A stretch of DNA of 20,171 nt, taken from contig NZ_JNXT01000098.1 of the NCBI RefSeq assembly GCF_000716675.1, positions 1-20,171 of the forward strand, in the 5' to 3' direction. Below are positions 7,864-15,220 of this stretch, in pieces. A program made the position numbers and the translations under genes. This DNA comes from Streptomyces alboflavus (GTDB lineage Bacteria > Actinomycetota > Actinomycetes > Streptomycetales > Streptomycetaceae). Numbering within the stretch: the first letter of the stretch is position 1; every line of letters starts with the position of its first letter. The notes under the pieces were generated by a model, which saw only the letters and a program-made list of their open reading frames with translations, was not told where the DNA came from and made no database searches.

Positions 7864-8600
7864 GGCGTCGGGGTCTCCAGGGCGTACCCGACCCCGTGGA
7901 CCGTACGGATGCGTTCCGCACCGATCTTGCGGCGCAGCGCCTTGATGTGGCTGTCGACGGTGCGGGTGCCGGACGCGTCGGCCCAGTCCCACACCTCGGC
8001 GAGCAGCTGCTCGCGCGAGAGCACCGCGCGCGGGGTGTTGGCGAGGCACACCAGGAGGTCGAACTCCGTGGGCGTCAGATGGACGTCCTCGCTGCGCACT
8101 CGCACACGCCGCTGCGCGTGGTCGATCTCCAGCTCGCCCAGGCGCAGGATGCCGCTGCGCGGCGTCGTGGCGGCCAGCGCGGCCCGCTCGACCCGGCGCA
8201 GCAGGACGTGCACGCGCGCGGCGAGCTCGCGCATCGAGAACGGCTTGGTCATGTAGTCGTCGGCGCCGACGCCGAGCCCGACCAGCATGTCCGTCTCGTC
8301 GTCCCGCGCGGTGAGCATCAGTACCGGTACCGGCCGCTGGGCCTGCACGCGTCGGCAGACCTCCAGACCGTCGAATCCCGGCAGCATGATGTCGAGGATC
8401 AGCAGATCCGGCTGCCATGCCTGTGCCGTGTCCACCGCCGCCGGGCCGTCCGCCGCCGTTTGCACGACGAAACCCTCGGCGCGCAGCCGGGCGGCGATGG
8501 CGTCGACGATCGTCGGGTCGTCCTCGACCACCAGAACCCGGCGCTGGGCGCCCGGCATCGCTGCCGTGGCGCTGTTGTGGGAGGTGTGTGTCTGCTCCAT
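7860..8600 (-). CDS. OmpR/PhoB-family response regulator
   Basis: A 246-residue regulator with a receiver domain (about 21-135) and a C-terminal winged helix (about 150-243). The acidic pair Asp27/Asp28 (VVEDD), phosphoacceptor Asp70 (LLILDIMLPG) and Lys118 (TKPF) are all present. The DNA-binding domain shows LTPTEFDLLVCLA, REQLLAEVWD, the recognition-helix region RTVDSHIKALRRKIG and the wing RTVHGVGYAL. It overlaps the kinase gene by four bases. The ATG at 8600 follows a G-rich AGGGGCGGGG stretch. The 66-bp gap to the upstream gene on the same strand could hold a promoter or simply be an operon spacer. Targets are not deducible. Confidence 0.95.
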   Translation of the reverse strand: MEQTHTSHNSATAAMPGAQRRVLVVEDDPTIVDAIAARLRAEGFVVQTAADGPAAVDTAQAWQPDLLILDIMLPGFDGLEVCRRVQAQRPVPVLMLTARDDETDMLVGLGVGADDYMTKPFSMRELAARVHVLLRRVERAALAATTPRSGILRLGELEIDHAQRRVRVRSEDVHLTPTEFDLLVCLANTPRAVLSREQLLAEVWDWADASGTRTVDSHIKALRRKIGAERIRTVHGVGYALETPTP

Positions 8601-8666
8601 CGCCCCGCCCCTGACGTGATCGCTTGGTGTCCGGTCAGCAGAGTACGGGGCGTGACGGCACCTCGG

Positions 8667-9371
8667 CTACGCAGCCCTTGTCGCGAGATGAACCACGTCC
8701 GGTACGCCCCGGGCAACGGGGATCTCTTCCGTACGTACCTGTTGGAACCCGGCATTCCGTAGAGCGGAGTCGAAAGCGGGTGAGGGCTGCGCGGACCACA
8801 CGGCGAGGACTCCGCCGGGGTTGAGACGTGCCTGGCAGGCGGCGAGACCGGCGGGGGAGTAGAGGCTCTCGTTGTCCTCGGTGACGGTCCAGTCGGGACC
8901 GTTGTCGATGTCGAGGCACAGGGCGTCGTAGGTGCCGGAGGGGGTGTTGGCGCCTGCGAATGAGCCATTGACATATGCGAGCAGGTCGGTGTGCAGGATC
9001 TCCGTGCGCGGGTCCGCGAGCGCCTCCTGCGACAGCTCCGACAGCGGTCCTTCGAGATGCCAGTCGATGATGGCCCGCTCGCGCTCGACCACGGAAATAC
9101 GGCCCCAGCGCGGGTCCTTGGCGGCGTGGGCGAGCGAGAAGCCGACGCCCAGACCACCGATGAGGACGCTCGGCCGCGGCCTTCCGTCCAGGGCGTCGTA
9201 CGCCGCGTCGACGAGGAGTCGCTCGGAGCGGCCGTCCGAGGTGTCCATCAGGAACATGCCGTTGGCAATGATCTGCAACAGGTCTCCGTGGCGGCGCAGC
9301 ACGACTTCGCCGTAGGGGCCTTCGTGCCGGTCGAGAACCACGGGGGGATCGGGTCGGTACGGGGTGTGCAT
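8667..9371 (-). CDS. Spermidine-synthase-like, SAM-methyltransferase-fold protein
   Basis: A 234-residue protein with the nucleotide-binding loop VLIGGLGVGFSLA, an acidic motif II VVERERAIIDWH, and YDALCLDIDNGPDW where spermidine synthases carry their catalytic Asp. The C-terminal half has LNPGGVLAVWSAQPSPAF. This is the fold of spermine/spermidine synthases, which transfer aminopropyl groups from decarboxylated SAM. It is a stand-alone, soluble form without membrane segments. Many actinobacterial members are annotated this way without a proven reaction, so polyamine synthesis is not certain. The ATG at 9371 has no obvious Shine-Dalgarno. It is divergent from the rhomboid-like gene and lies upstream of the two-component pair on the same strand. 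Confidence 0.8.
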   Translation of the reverse strand: MHTPYRPDPPVVLDRHEGPYGEVVLRRHGDLLQIIANGMFLMDTSDGRSERLLVDAAYDALDGRPRPSVLIGGLGVGFSLAHAAKDPRWGRISVVERERAIIDWHLEGPLSELSQEALADPRTEILHTDLLAYVNGSFAGANTPSGTYDALCLDIDNGPDWTVTEDNESLYSPAGLAACQARLNPGGVLAVWSAQPSPAFDSALRNAGFQQVRTEEIPVARGVPDVVHLATRAA

Positions 9372-9444
9372 CGGCCCATTTTGCTGCCGCCTCGCGGGCG
9401 TGTGCTGCGGGACGCCGGGGAATGGTGTGGGGTTGCTGTGAGTT

Positions 9445-9566
9445 CCTGTGAGTCGCGTCTCACGTGGCGTCGGTCATAGACAGCAGGGGAAAGATCGGTG
9501 AAGCGTGATCCCGTGATCTTTCTGTGATGGAAGATCAGTGAAGCCGTGATGGAAGGAGCGCCTCAG
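9445..9566 (+). promoter_or_regulatory. Repeat-rich region upstream of the rhomboid-like gene
   Basis: Two imperfect 19-20-bp direct repeats lie at 9491-9509 and 9531-9550 (AAGATCgGTGAAGC.GTGAT), 40 bp apart. GTGAT recurs at about 9505, 9513, 9524 and 9546. A hairpin GTGAG-N6-CTCAC lies at about 9449-9464. AAGGAG (9553-9558) then sets the GTG start at 9568. The repeats look like clustered protein sites or an mRNA leader element; no regulator can be named. Confidence 0.45.
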
Positions 9567-9567
9567 C

Positions 9568-10560
9568 GTGGACCGGTCTGTGCGGGTTTCGGGCGGGGGC
9601 GCCGCCGTGGGTGAGGACGGCGGCGGGGCGGCGACTGAGGGCGCTGGGGGTGCCGCGGGTGCTGCGGACGCCGGAGGTGTCGTGGGTCTGCCGGTGGCCG
9701 TGGGCGCGGAGGCGCTGCTCGGGACCGCGGGGCTCGTGACGCTGGACGCGGTGCCGAGCCAGGCCGGTGGGTCGGGCCAGGCCGGTGGGTCGGGCCGGGC
9801 GGGCGTCGCGGACCGGGCGAGCGGGGTGGGTCTTGCCGCCGGGCCGGTGCCGGGGGTGCCCGACGAGGCGGCCCAGGGTGCGGGTGCCGGGGCGAGTGCC
9901 GGGGCCTGCGCCGTGCGGGCGGGGCTTCGGGGGCTGCGCGGGCTGCGGCCCTGGCGGTTGCTGCCGACGCCGACCGGTACGCCCTTCACCTTCGGTTACG
10001 CCGTCGTCCTCCTCCTGACCTCGCTCTTCGCCGAGTACGGCGACCCCTCCCTCATCTCCTCCCTGCATCAGGGTTCGAGCACGGACGTGGCGCACCTCGC
10101 GGACCGGCCGATGTTCGTCCTCGTCGCCAGCGCGCTGTGGATCGCGGGCGGGATCACGTCGCCGTACGCCATCGTGTTCCTGCTGGTCCTCACCGCGCTG
10201 GAGCGCCGCGTGGGCGGGCTCCGCACTGCCGGCGTCTTCCTGCTCGGGCACGCCGTCGCCACGCTGGCCACCGAGGTCCCCGTCGGGCTCTCGGTCCTGG
10301 CCGGCCACCTGCCCAGCAGCTCCGTCTACCGCCTCGACTACGGCATCAGCTTCGGCGTCGCCGCCAGTGTCGGCGCGCTCGCCGGGCTCCTCGCGCCATG
10401 GCTGCGCTGGGCCGTCCTCGCCGGGTTCGGCTGGATGCTGGTCCAGGACCTCATCGCCTTCACGGACCCGATGACCAACTGGGGCCACCTGCTCGCGCTG
10501 GTCGTGGGGGTCGCGACGTGGCCGCTGCTGCGGGGGCACGGGCGGGGCGCTTCCGCTTAG
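9568..10560 (+). CDS. Rhomboid-like integral membrane protein
   Basis: A 330-residue protein. The first ~140 residues are Gly/Ala-rich and low in complexity, including an in-frame 18-bp duplication (9760-9795) giving QAGGSG twice. About six hydrophobic segments follow from residue ~150. YGISFG places Ser261 where rhomboid proteases have GxSG, and NWGHLL places His307 in the last membrane segment, as in the Ser/His dyad. The second Gly of GxSG is replaced by Phe (GISF), so activity is doubtful. The GTG start at 9568 has AAGGAG nine bases upstream. It matches actinobacterial proteins annotated as rhomboid-like. The substrate is unknown. Confidence 0.75.
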   Translation: MDRSVRVSGGGAAVGEDGGGAATEGAGGAAGAADAGGVVGLPVAVGAEALLGTAGLVTLDAVPSQAGGSGQAGGSGRAGVADRASGVGLAAGPVPGVPDEAAQGAGAGASAGACAVRAGLRGLRGLRPWRLLPTPTGTPFTFGYAVVLLLTSLFAEYGDPSLISSLHQGSSTDVAHLADRPMFVLVASALWIAGGITSPYAIVFLLVLTALERRVGGLRTAGVFLLGHAVATLATEVPVGLSVLAGHLPSSSVYRLDYGISFGVAASVGALAGLLAPWLRWAVLAGFGWMLVQDLIAFTDPMTNWGHLLALVVGVATWPLLRGHGRGASA

Positions 10561-10593
10561 GTCGTCCGCGCAGCCGCTCGGCCGGGTTCTCTG

Positions 10594-10616
10594 CCGTCAT
10601 ATACGCGGAGTGACGG
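10594..10616 (+). terminator. Weak hairpin after the rhomboid-like gene
   Basis: CCGTCA (10594-10599) and TGACGG (10611-10616) form a perfect 6-bp stem with an 11-nt loop, 34 bp past the stop codon and just before the PadR promoter. Confidence 0.3.
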
Positions 10617-10631
10617 TCTCCGGATAAATGT

Positions 10632-10667
10632 CTTGCGGTGCAAGGTACTTCGCGACTATCTTGTACC
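10632..10667 (+). promoter_or_regulatory. padR promoter with overlapping PadR-type operator
   Basis: A good promoter is visible: -35 TTGCGG (10633-10638), 18-nt spacer, -10 TATCTT (10657-10662). The palindrome CTTGC-GGT-GCAAG (10632-10644) overlaps the -35. It runs into GGTAC (10644-10648), which has an inverted partner GTACC at 10663-10667 just past the -10. PadR repressors typically bind such TTGC/GCAA-centred palindromes in their own promoters, so autorepression is likely. The expected start point (~10669) allows a very short leader. Confidence 0.6.
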
Positions 10668-10690
10668 GCATGACAAAGGAACTGTCCGCG

Positions 10691-11086
10691 ATGCACGACC
10701 AGCGTCGCAGTCAGTTGCTGCGCGGGGTGCTCGACCTGTGCTTGCTCGCGCTCATCGGCGAACGCCCCCGGTACGGGTACGAGTTCGTGGAGGCCCTCAC
10801 CGAGAGCGGCCTCGACCTGGTGAGCGAAGGCAGCATCTATCCCTTGCTCGCCCGGATGGAGAGAGCAGGGCTGGTCGACTCCTACCGCGCCCCGTCCGCA
10901 GCGGGCGGGGCGCCGCGCAAGTACTACCGCCTCACGGACGCGGGCACGGCCGAGCTGGCCGCGGGCCGCGCCACCTGGGGCACCTTCACGGTGGCCGTCT
11001 CCAGGACCTTGGAAGGCCAGGGCGGCGCACAGAACAGCGACACGGGGGACGCGGGGGCACGGCATGACACAGCAGGCGACCAATGA
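10691..11086 (+). CDS. PadR-family transcriptional repressor
   Basis: A winged-helix regulator with the PadR core QLLRGVLDLCLLALIGERPRYGYEF, the recognition and wing segment SEGSIYPLLARMERAGLVDSY, and RKYYRLTDAGTAEL, followed by a short tail. From ATG 10691 it has 131 residues; AAAGGA (10675-10680) precedes this start by 10 nt. In-frame ATGs at 10670 and 10628 exist. The first would fit a leaderless transcript; the second lies upstream of the predicted transcription start and is unlikely. The gene overlaps the next one by 23 bp. PadR genes followed by small membrane proteins are a common module that senses envelope or drug stress. The ligand is unknown. Confidence 0.9.
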   Translation: MHDQRRSQLLRGVLDLCLLALIGERPRYGYEFVEALTESGLDLVSEGSIYPLLARMERAGLVDSYRAPSAAGGAPRKYYRLTDAGTAELAAGRATWGTFTVAVSRTLEGQGGAQNSDTGDAGARHDTAGDQ

Positions 11087-11675
11087 GGCGACCGAGAGCA
11101 TGCCCGGTGAGGCGGAGCGCGCCCGCGTGCTGGCGGTCTGCCGGAGCAACTGGGAGTACCGAGGCATCGACGACGCCTCCGTGCGCGAGATGCTGGCCGA
11201 GCTCTCCGAGCACCTGGAGGAGGCCGCGTCGGCGGGCCGCTCCCCGAAGGACGTGGTGGGCGCGGACGTGCCGGGCTTCGCCGCCTCCTGGGCCCGGGCG
11301 CGCACACCCCTGCGCCTGCGGGTGCTGCGGATGGCCGCACTGATCCCGTTCGCCCTCGCTGTGCTGCTGCTCCTCACGCACCTGATCGACCGGACCCTCG
11401 CGCTGCCCGTCGAGGCCCCGCGCATAGCGTTCTACGCCGTGATAATCGCCGTCGGTGTCGCGCTGGAGCTGCGGCGGGGAAGCCTCGGTTTCCTGAGGTG
11501 GCTGCTGGTCGGACTGATAGGCATCGGAATCGCGCAGCTCACCACCTGGCTCGTGGGCGACGGCACGCTCTTCCGGCTGCCCCTGTGGGCGACGCTGCTC
11601 CTGATGCTGCCCGGGCTTCCTTACGCCTACGGGGACATACGAGCGAGGAAGGCCGTGGCTGCGGCGGCCGAGTAG
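11064..11675 (+). CDS. Four-TM membrane protein with HAAS/DUF1700-like N-terminus
   Basis: A 203-residue protein. The N-terminal ~80 residues are soluble and helical (NWEYRGIDDASVREMLAELSEHLEEAASAGRSPKDVVG), resembling the HAAS/DUF1700-type domain of membrane proteins encoded next to PadR genes. About four hydrophobic segments follow, near residues 93-110, 120-136, 143-165 and 170-188. Its ATG lies 23 bp inside padR, so the two are co-transcribed and probably translationally coupled. No catalytic residues are apparent. A role with PadR in envelope-related signalling is inference from synteny. Confidence 0.75.
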   Translation: MTQQATNEATESMPGEAERARVLAVCRSNWEYRGIDDASVREMLAELSEHLEEAASAGRSPKDVVGADVPGFAASWARARTPLRLRVLRMAALIPFALAVLLLLTHLIDRTLALPVEAPRIAFYAVIIAVGVALELRRGSLGFLRWLLVGLIGIGIAQLTTWLVGDGTLFRLPLWATLLLMLPGLPYAYGDIRARKAVAAAAE

Positions 11676-11681
11676 CGGCCG
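11665..11681. terminator. Hairpin at a convergent gene junction
   Basis: CGGCCG (11665-11670) and CGGCCG (11676-11681) form a 6-bp stem; the stop codon of the membrane protein lies in the 5-nt loop. The GNAT gene converges from the other side with only 19 bp between stop codons. Confidence 0.4.
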
Positions 11682-11694
11682 AGCGATCGGGGGC

Positions 11695-12393
11695 TCAGGC
11701 CTCCTCCGGCCCCTTCCGGCGTGCGCTCGTCAGGCCGGCGACCACCCGCCACCCCAACGACTCGTAGAGGGCGCGCCCTTCCGGAGTCCCGGCCAGTACG
11801 CCGATCTCCGCGCCTTCGTCCACGGCGGCGACCGCGAGGGTGCGCATGACCAGGCTGCCCAGGCCCTTGCGGCGGTGCTGCGGGGATGTCTCGATCTGGT
11901 CGGCGACGGCTGTGCGGCCGGTCGGGGCGATCTGGCCGCGTGCCGCCCAGTGCCCGTCGGCGGTGGTGACCATCGCGCGGAAGACGCCGCCCCGCGACCA
12001 GGTGCGGAGCCGGTAGCCGTCCGGGACGACCAGGTGGTTCGGGGGGACCGGGGCGAGCGGCACGGTCATCAGGAAGCCGTCCTCGGGGTCGACCCACCAC
12101 TCGGGGCCGAGCCAGGGCGCGACGCGGTCCGGGAAGTCGAAGACCTTCAACCAGACGTCGGCGCCGGTCACCGACGAGGCCACCTTGCGTACGTCCGCCT
12201 CCTGGACGTCCGCGCCGGTGGCGCCGAGGACGTACCGGTACGGATGCTTGATCTGGCCGACGTCGATCGTGAAACCCCAGGGCTCCACGGCGGGCGGGGC
12301 GGCACCGCGCGAGACGCCCCAGCCGTCGATCCAGGCCCGGACGGCGTCGCGGCCCGTGAGGGGGGTTCCCTCTGCTCCCTGTGTCCCGCGCAT
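11695..12393 (-). CDS. GNAT-family N-acetyltransferase
   Basis: A 232-residue protein with a C-terminal GNAT domain. AVADQIETSPQHRRKGLGSLVMRTL contains the acetyl-CoA pyrophosphate loop (RRKGLG), and the end LAGTPEGRALYESLGWRVV is the typical last helix and strand. The N-terminal ~120 residues, including DVWLKVFDFPDRVAPWLG and a WWVDPEDGFLM stretch, are less typical and could bind substrate. The ATG at 12393 follows GAAGGGG with about 6 nt spacing. The acceptor (amine, protein or drug) cannot be deduced. It is divergent from lon across a 179-bp gap. Confidence 0.85.
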   Translation of the reverse strand: MRGTQGAEGTPLTGRDAVRAWIDGWGVSRGAAPPAVEPWGFTIDVGQIKHPYRYVLGATGADVQEADVRKVASSVTGADVWLKVFDFPDRVAPWLGPEWWVDPEDGFLMTVPLAPVPPNHLVVPDGYRLRTWSRGGVFRAMVTTADGHWAARGQIAPTGRTAVADQIETSPQHRRKGLGSLVMRTLAVAAVDEGAEIGVLAGTPEGRALYESLGWRVVAGLTSARRKGPEEA

Positions 12394-12480
12394 GGGGTAC
12401 CCCTTCAGCTGACGATCGACGTGTAATGGCTGCTAATGCTTAGAGAACCTTACGTAGAGGGGTTTCGGCGGCGACAGAGG

Positions 12481-12498
12481 TGATCGCTGACAGCGAAC
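12481..12498 (+). promoter_or_regulatory. ClgR operator upstream of lon
   Basis: TGATCGCTGACAGCGAAC matches every specified position of the published actinobacterial ClgR consensus as I recall it, WNNWCGCYNANRGCGWWS. ClgR is the activator of clp and lon protease genes in Streptomyces and relatives. The site lies 33 bp upstream of the HAIR-like element and 75 bp before the lon ATG, a suitable place for an activator. Confidence 0.8.
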
Positions 12499-12530
12499 AA
12501 GTCCGGGGGAACATTCAGAGGCTCACAAGC

Positions 12531-12551
12531 ATTGAGTCGGTATAGCTCAAC
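12531..12551 (+). promoter_or_regulatory. HspR-binding HAIR element over the lon promoter
   Basis: The HAIR consensus is CTTGAGT-N7-ACTCAAG. Here ATTGAGT (12531-12537), seven bases, then GCTCAAC (12545-12551) match 11 of 14 positions with spacing preserved. It overlaps a -10-like TATAGC (12541-12546), so a bound repressor would block transcription. Streptomyces lon is a known HspR/HAIR regulon member, which supports the call. Confidence 0.75.
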
Positions 12552-12572
12552 TTGAATGCCGAAGGGGAGATC

Positions 12573-14990
12573 ATGGCTGCTGAGTCCACGTCGTACACAT
12601 CGCTCGCTCTGCCCGTGCTGCCGCTCGATGACGAGATCGTGCTGCCCGGCATGGTGGTGCCGTTCGACCTGTCCGATGCCGAAGTACGAGCCGCGGTGGA
12701 GGCCGCGCAGGCCGCCGCGCGGTCCAGTGGAAGCAGCAGCAAGCCGAAGGTGCTGCTTGTTCCGCGGATCGACGGGACATACGCGGGCATGGGCGTGCTC
12801 GGCACGGTCGAGCAGGTCGGACGGCTCGCGGACGGGGATCCGGGGGCGCTGATCCGCGCTCGTGGGCGGGTGCGCATCGGTGCGGGCACGACCGGTCCCG
12901 GCGCGGCGCTGTGGGTGGAGGGCACGCGGGTCGACGAGACCGTGCCCGACCCGCTGCCCGGTGCCACCGCCGAGCTGGTCAAGGAGTACAAGGCGCTGGC
13001 GACGAGCTGGCTGAAGAAGCGCGGGGCCTGGCAGGTGGTCGACCGTGTGCAGCAGATCGACGACGTGTCGGCGCTCGCGGACAACTCCGGTTACTCCCCG
13101 TTCCTCACCACCGAGCAGAAGATCCAGCTCCTGGAGACCGAGGACCCGACGGCGCGCCTGAAGCTGGCCACCGAGCAGCTGCGGGAGCACCTGGCCGAGC
13201 AGGACGTGGCCGAGTCCATCGCCAAGGACGTCCAGGAGGGTGTGGACAAGCAGCAGCGCGAGTTCCTGCTGCGGCGCCAGCTGGAGGCGGTGCGCAAGGA
13301 GCTGCGCGAACTGGACGGCAAGGAGGGCGAGGAGGAGTCCGACGACTACCGCGCCCGGGTCGAGGCCGCCGACCTGCCGGAGAACGTACGGGAAGCGGCG
13401 CTGAAGGAAGTCGAGAAGCTGGAGCGCGCGAGCGACCAGTCGCCCGAGGGCTCCTGGATCCGCACGTGGCTCGACACGGTCCTGGAACTGCCGTGGAACG
13501 AGCGCACCGAGGACGAGTACGACATCAAGGGCGCCCAGGAGATCCTCGACGCGGAGCACGCGGGACTGCAGGACGTGAAGGAGCGCATCACCGAGTACCT
13601 GGCGGTGCGCAAGCGGCGCTCGGACCGGGGCATGGGCGTCGTGGGCGGACGGCGCGGTGGCGCGGTCCTGGCCCTGGTCGGCCCGCCCGGAGTCGGCAAG
13701 ACCTCGCTCGGGGAGTCCGTGGCGCACGCCATGGGACGCAAGTTCGTGCGGGTCGCGCTCGGCGGTGTGCGCGACGAGGCGGAGATCCGCGGTCACCGGC
13801 GTACGTACGTGGGTGCGCTGCCCGGGCGGATCGTGCGGGCCATCAAGGAGGCCGGGTCCATGAACCCGGTGGTGCTGCTCGACGAGATCGACAAGGTCGG
13901 CTCGGACTTCCGGGGCGACCCGGCGGCCGCGCTCCTCGAAGTGCTCGACCCGGCGCAGAACCACACCTTCCGCGACCACTACCTGGAGGTCGAACTCGAC
14001 CTGAGCGACGTGGTGTTCCTGGCGACGGCCAATGTGCTCGAAGCGATCCCGGAGGCGCTGCTCGACCGCATGGAGCTGGTCAGGCTCGACGGGTACACGG
14101 AGGACGAGAAGGTCGTCATCGCCCGGGACCACCTGCTGCCGCGACAGCTGGAGCGGGCCGGGCTCGGCGACGGCGAGGTGACGATCGACGAGGGCGCGCT
14201 GCGCAAGCTGGCGGGGGAGTACACCCGCGAGGCGGGCGTGCGCAATCTGGAGCGTTCCGTCGCCCGGCTGCTCCGCAAGGTCGCGGCGCAGCACGAACTG
14301 GGTGAGCGGGAGCTGCCGTTCACCGTGGGCGCGGACGAGCTGCGCGGGCTGATCGGGCGGCCGCACCACGTGCCGGAGTCCGCGCAGGACCCGGCCGAGC
14401 GGCGGACCGCGGTGCCCGGTGTGGCCACGGGGCTCGCGGTCACCGGAGCCGGTGGTGACGTGCTGTTCGTGGAGGCGTCGCTGGCCGACCCGGAGACGGG
14501 CGCGGCGGGGCTGACGCTCACCGGACAGCTCGGTGACGTGATGAAGGAGTCCGCGCAGATCGCGCTGTCCTTCCTGCGTTCGCGCGGCGCCGAGCTGGAG
14601 CTGCCCGTGGGTGACCTGAAGGAGCGGGGCGTGCACATCCACTTCCCGGCGGGCGCCGTGCCGAAGGACGGGCCGAGCGCGGGCGTCACGATGACGACGG
14701 CGCTGGCGTCGCTGCTCAGCGGCCGCCTGGTCCGTACGGACGTGGCGATGACCGGTGAGGTGTCGCTGACCGGGCGGGTGCTGCCCATCGGCGGTGTCAA
14801 GCAGAAGCTGCTCGCCGCGCACCGGGCCGGGATCACCACCGTCGTGATCCCCAAGCGGAACGAGCCGGACCTGGACGACGTCCCGGCCGAGGTCCTGGAG
14901 AAGCTGGACGTGCACGCGGTGACGGACGTCCGCCAGGTCCTGGAGCTGGCGCTCGCGCCGGCGGAGGTGAGGGTGCCGGCGGCGGCGTGA
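12573..14990 (+). CDS. lon: ATP-dependent Lon protease
   Basis: An 805-residue AAA+ serine protease that degrades misfolded and regulatory proteins in the cytoplasm. It has an N-terminal substrate-recognition domain (LPVLPLDDEIVLPGMVVP at the start), a central coiled-coil region, Walker A GPPGVGKTSL near 370, Walker B VVLLDEIDK, and a C-terminal protease domain with Ser702 in PKDGPSAG and Lys745 in GGVKQK, 43 residues apart as in E. coli Lon (S679/K722). The N-terminal domain carries a 13-residue polar insert (ARSSGSSSKPKVL) compared with compact Lons. I prefer ATG 12573, with GGGGAG just before it (12564-12569, a short 3-nt gap). A TTG at 12552 would add seven residues but abuts the HAIR element. 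Confidence 0.97.
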   Translation: MAAESTSYTSLALPVLPLDDEIVLPGMVVPFDLSDAEVRAAVEAAQAAARSSGSSSKPKVLLVPRIDGTYAGMGVLGTVEQVGRLADGDPGALIRARGRVRIGAGTTGPGAALWVEGTRVDETVPDPLPGATAELVKEYKALATSWLKKRGAWQVVDRVQQIDDVSALADNSGYSPFLTTEQKIQLLETEDPTARLKLATEQLREHLAEQDVAESIAKDVQEGVDKQQREFLLRRQLEAVRKELRELDGKEGEEESDDYRARVEAADLPENVREAALKEVEKLERASDQSPEGSWIRTWLDTVLELPWNERTEDEYDIKGAQEILDAEHAGLQDVKERITEYLAVRKRRSDRGMGVVGGRRGGAVLALVGPPGVGKTSLGESVAHAMGRKFVRVALGGVRDEAEIRGHRRTYVGALPGRIVRAIKEAGSMNPVVLLDEIDKVGSDFRGDPAAALLEVLDPAQNHTFRDHYLEVELDLSDVVFLATANVLEAIPEALLDRMELVRLDGYTEDEKVVIARDHLLPRQLERAGLGDGEVTIDEGALRKLAGEYTREAGVRNLERSVARLLRKVAAQHELGERELPFTVGADELRGLIGRPHHVPESAQDPAERRTAVPGVATGLAVTGAGGDVLFVEASLADPETGAAGLTLTGQLGDVMKESAQIALSFLRSRGAELELPVGDLKERGVHIHFPAGAVPKDGPSAGVTMTTALASLLSGRLVRTDVAMTGEVSLTGRVLPIGGVKQKLLAAHRAGITTVVIPKRNEPDLDDVPAEVLEKLDVHAVTDVRQVLELALAPAEVRVPAAA

Positions 14991-15030
14991 CACGGCTTCC
15001 CGTCGCGGCGTGACGGGCGCGGCGGGGAAG

Positions 15031-15068
15031 GGCGGGGCCCGGATCCCCAGGAGGGTCCGGGCCCCGCC
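15031..15068. terminator. Strong bidirectional terminator hairpin
   Basis: GGCGGGGCCCGGA (15031-15043) and TCCGGGCCCCGCC (15056-15068) form a perfect 13-bp stem with a 12-nt loop, 40 bp after the lon stop codon. The GH25 gene converges from the right, so it may serve both genes. Confidence 0.8.
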
Positions 15069-15115
15069 GCTCACCCGTACGGCGTCTGCTGCCTGGTGGG
15101 CGGCGCGCGCCTGGC

Positions 15116-15183
15116 GGGTGGGAGTGGGCGCGCGGGAGGCGTGCCCGGTGGGTGGGAGTGGGCGCGCGGGAAGCGTGCCCGGT
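15116..15183. repeat. 34-bp direct tandem duplication
   Basis: Unit 15116-15149 is repeated at 15150-15183 with a single G-to-A difference. Both begin GGGTGGGAGTGGGCGCGCGG. It lies between the lon terminator and the GH25 stop codon, in non-coding DNA. It looks like a recent slippage duplication and may vary between strains. Confidence 0.85.
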
Positions 15184-15220
15184 GAGTGGTGATGTGCTCG
15201 TGGGCGGGAGAGGGGCCCGG

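Noticed and set aside
6523..8256. A 577-codon plus-strand frame opposite the kinase and regulator
   Set aside because: The opposite strand has all kinase and receiver motifs; this frame has none.
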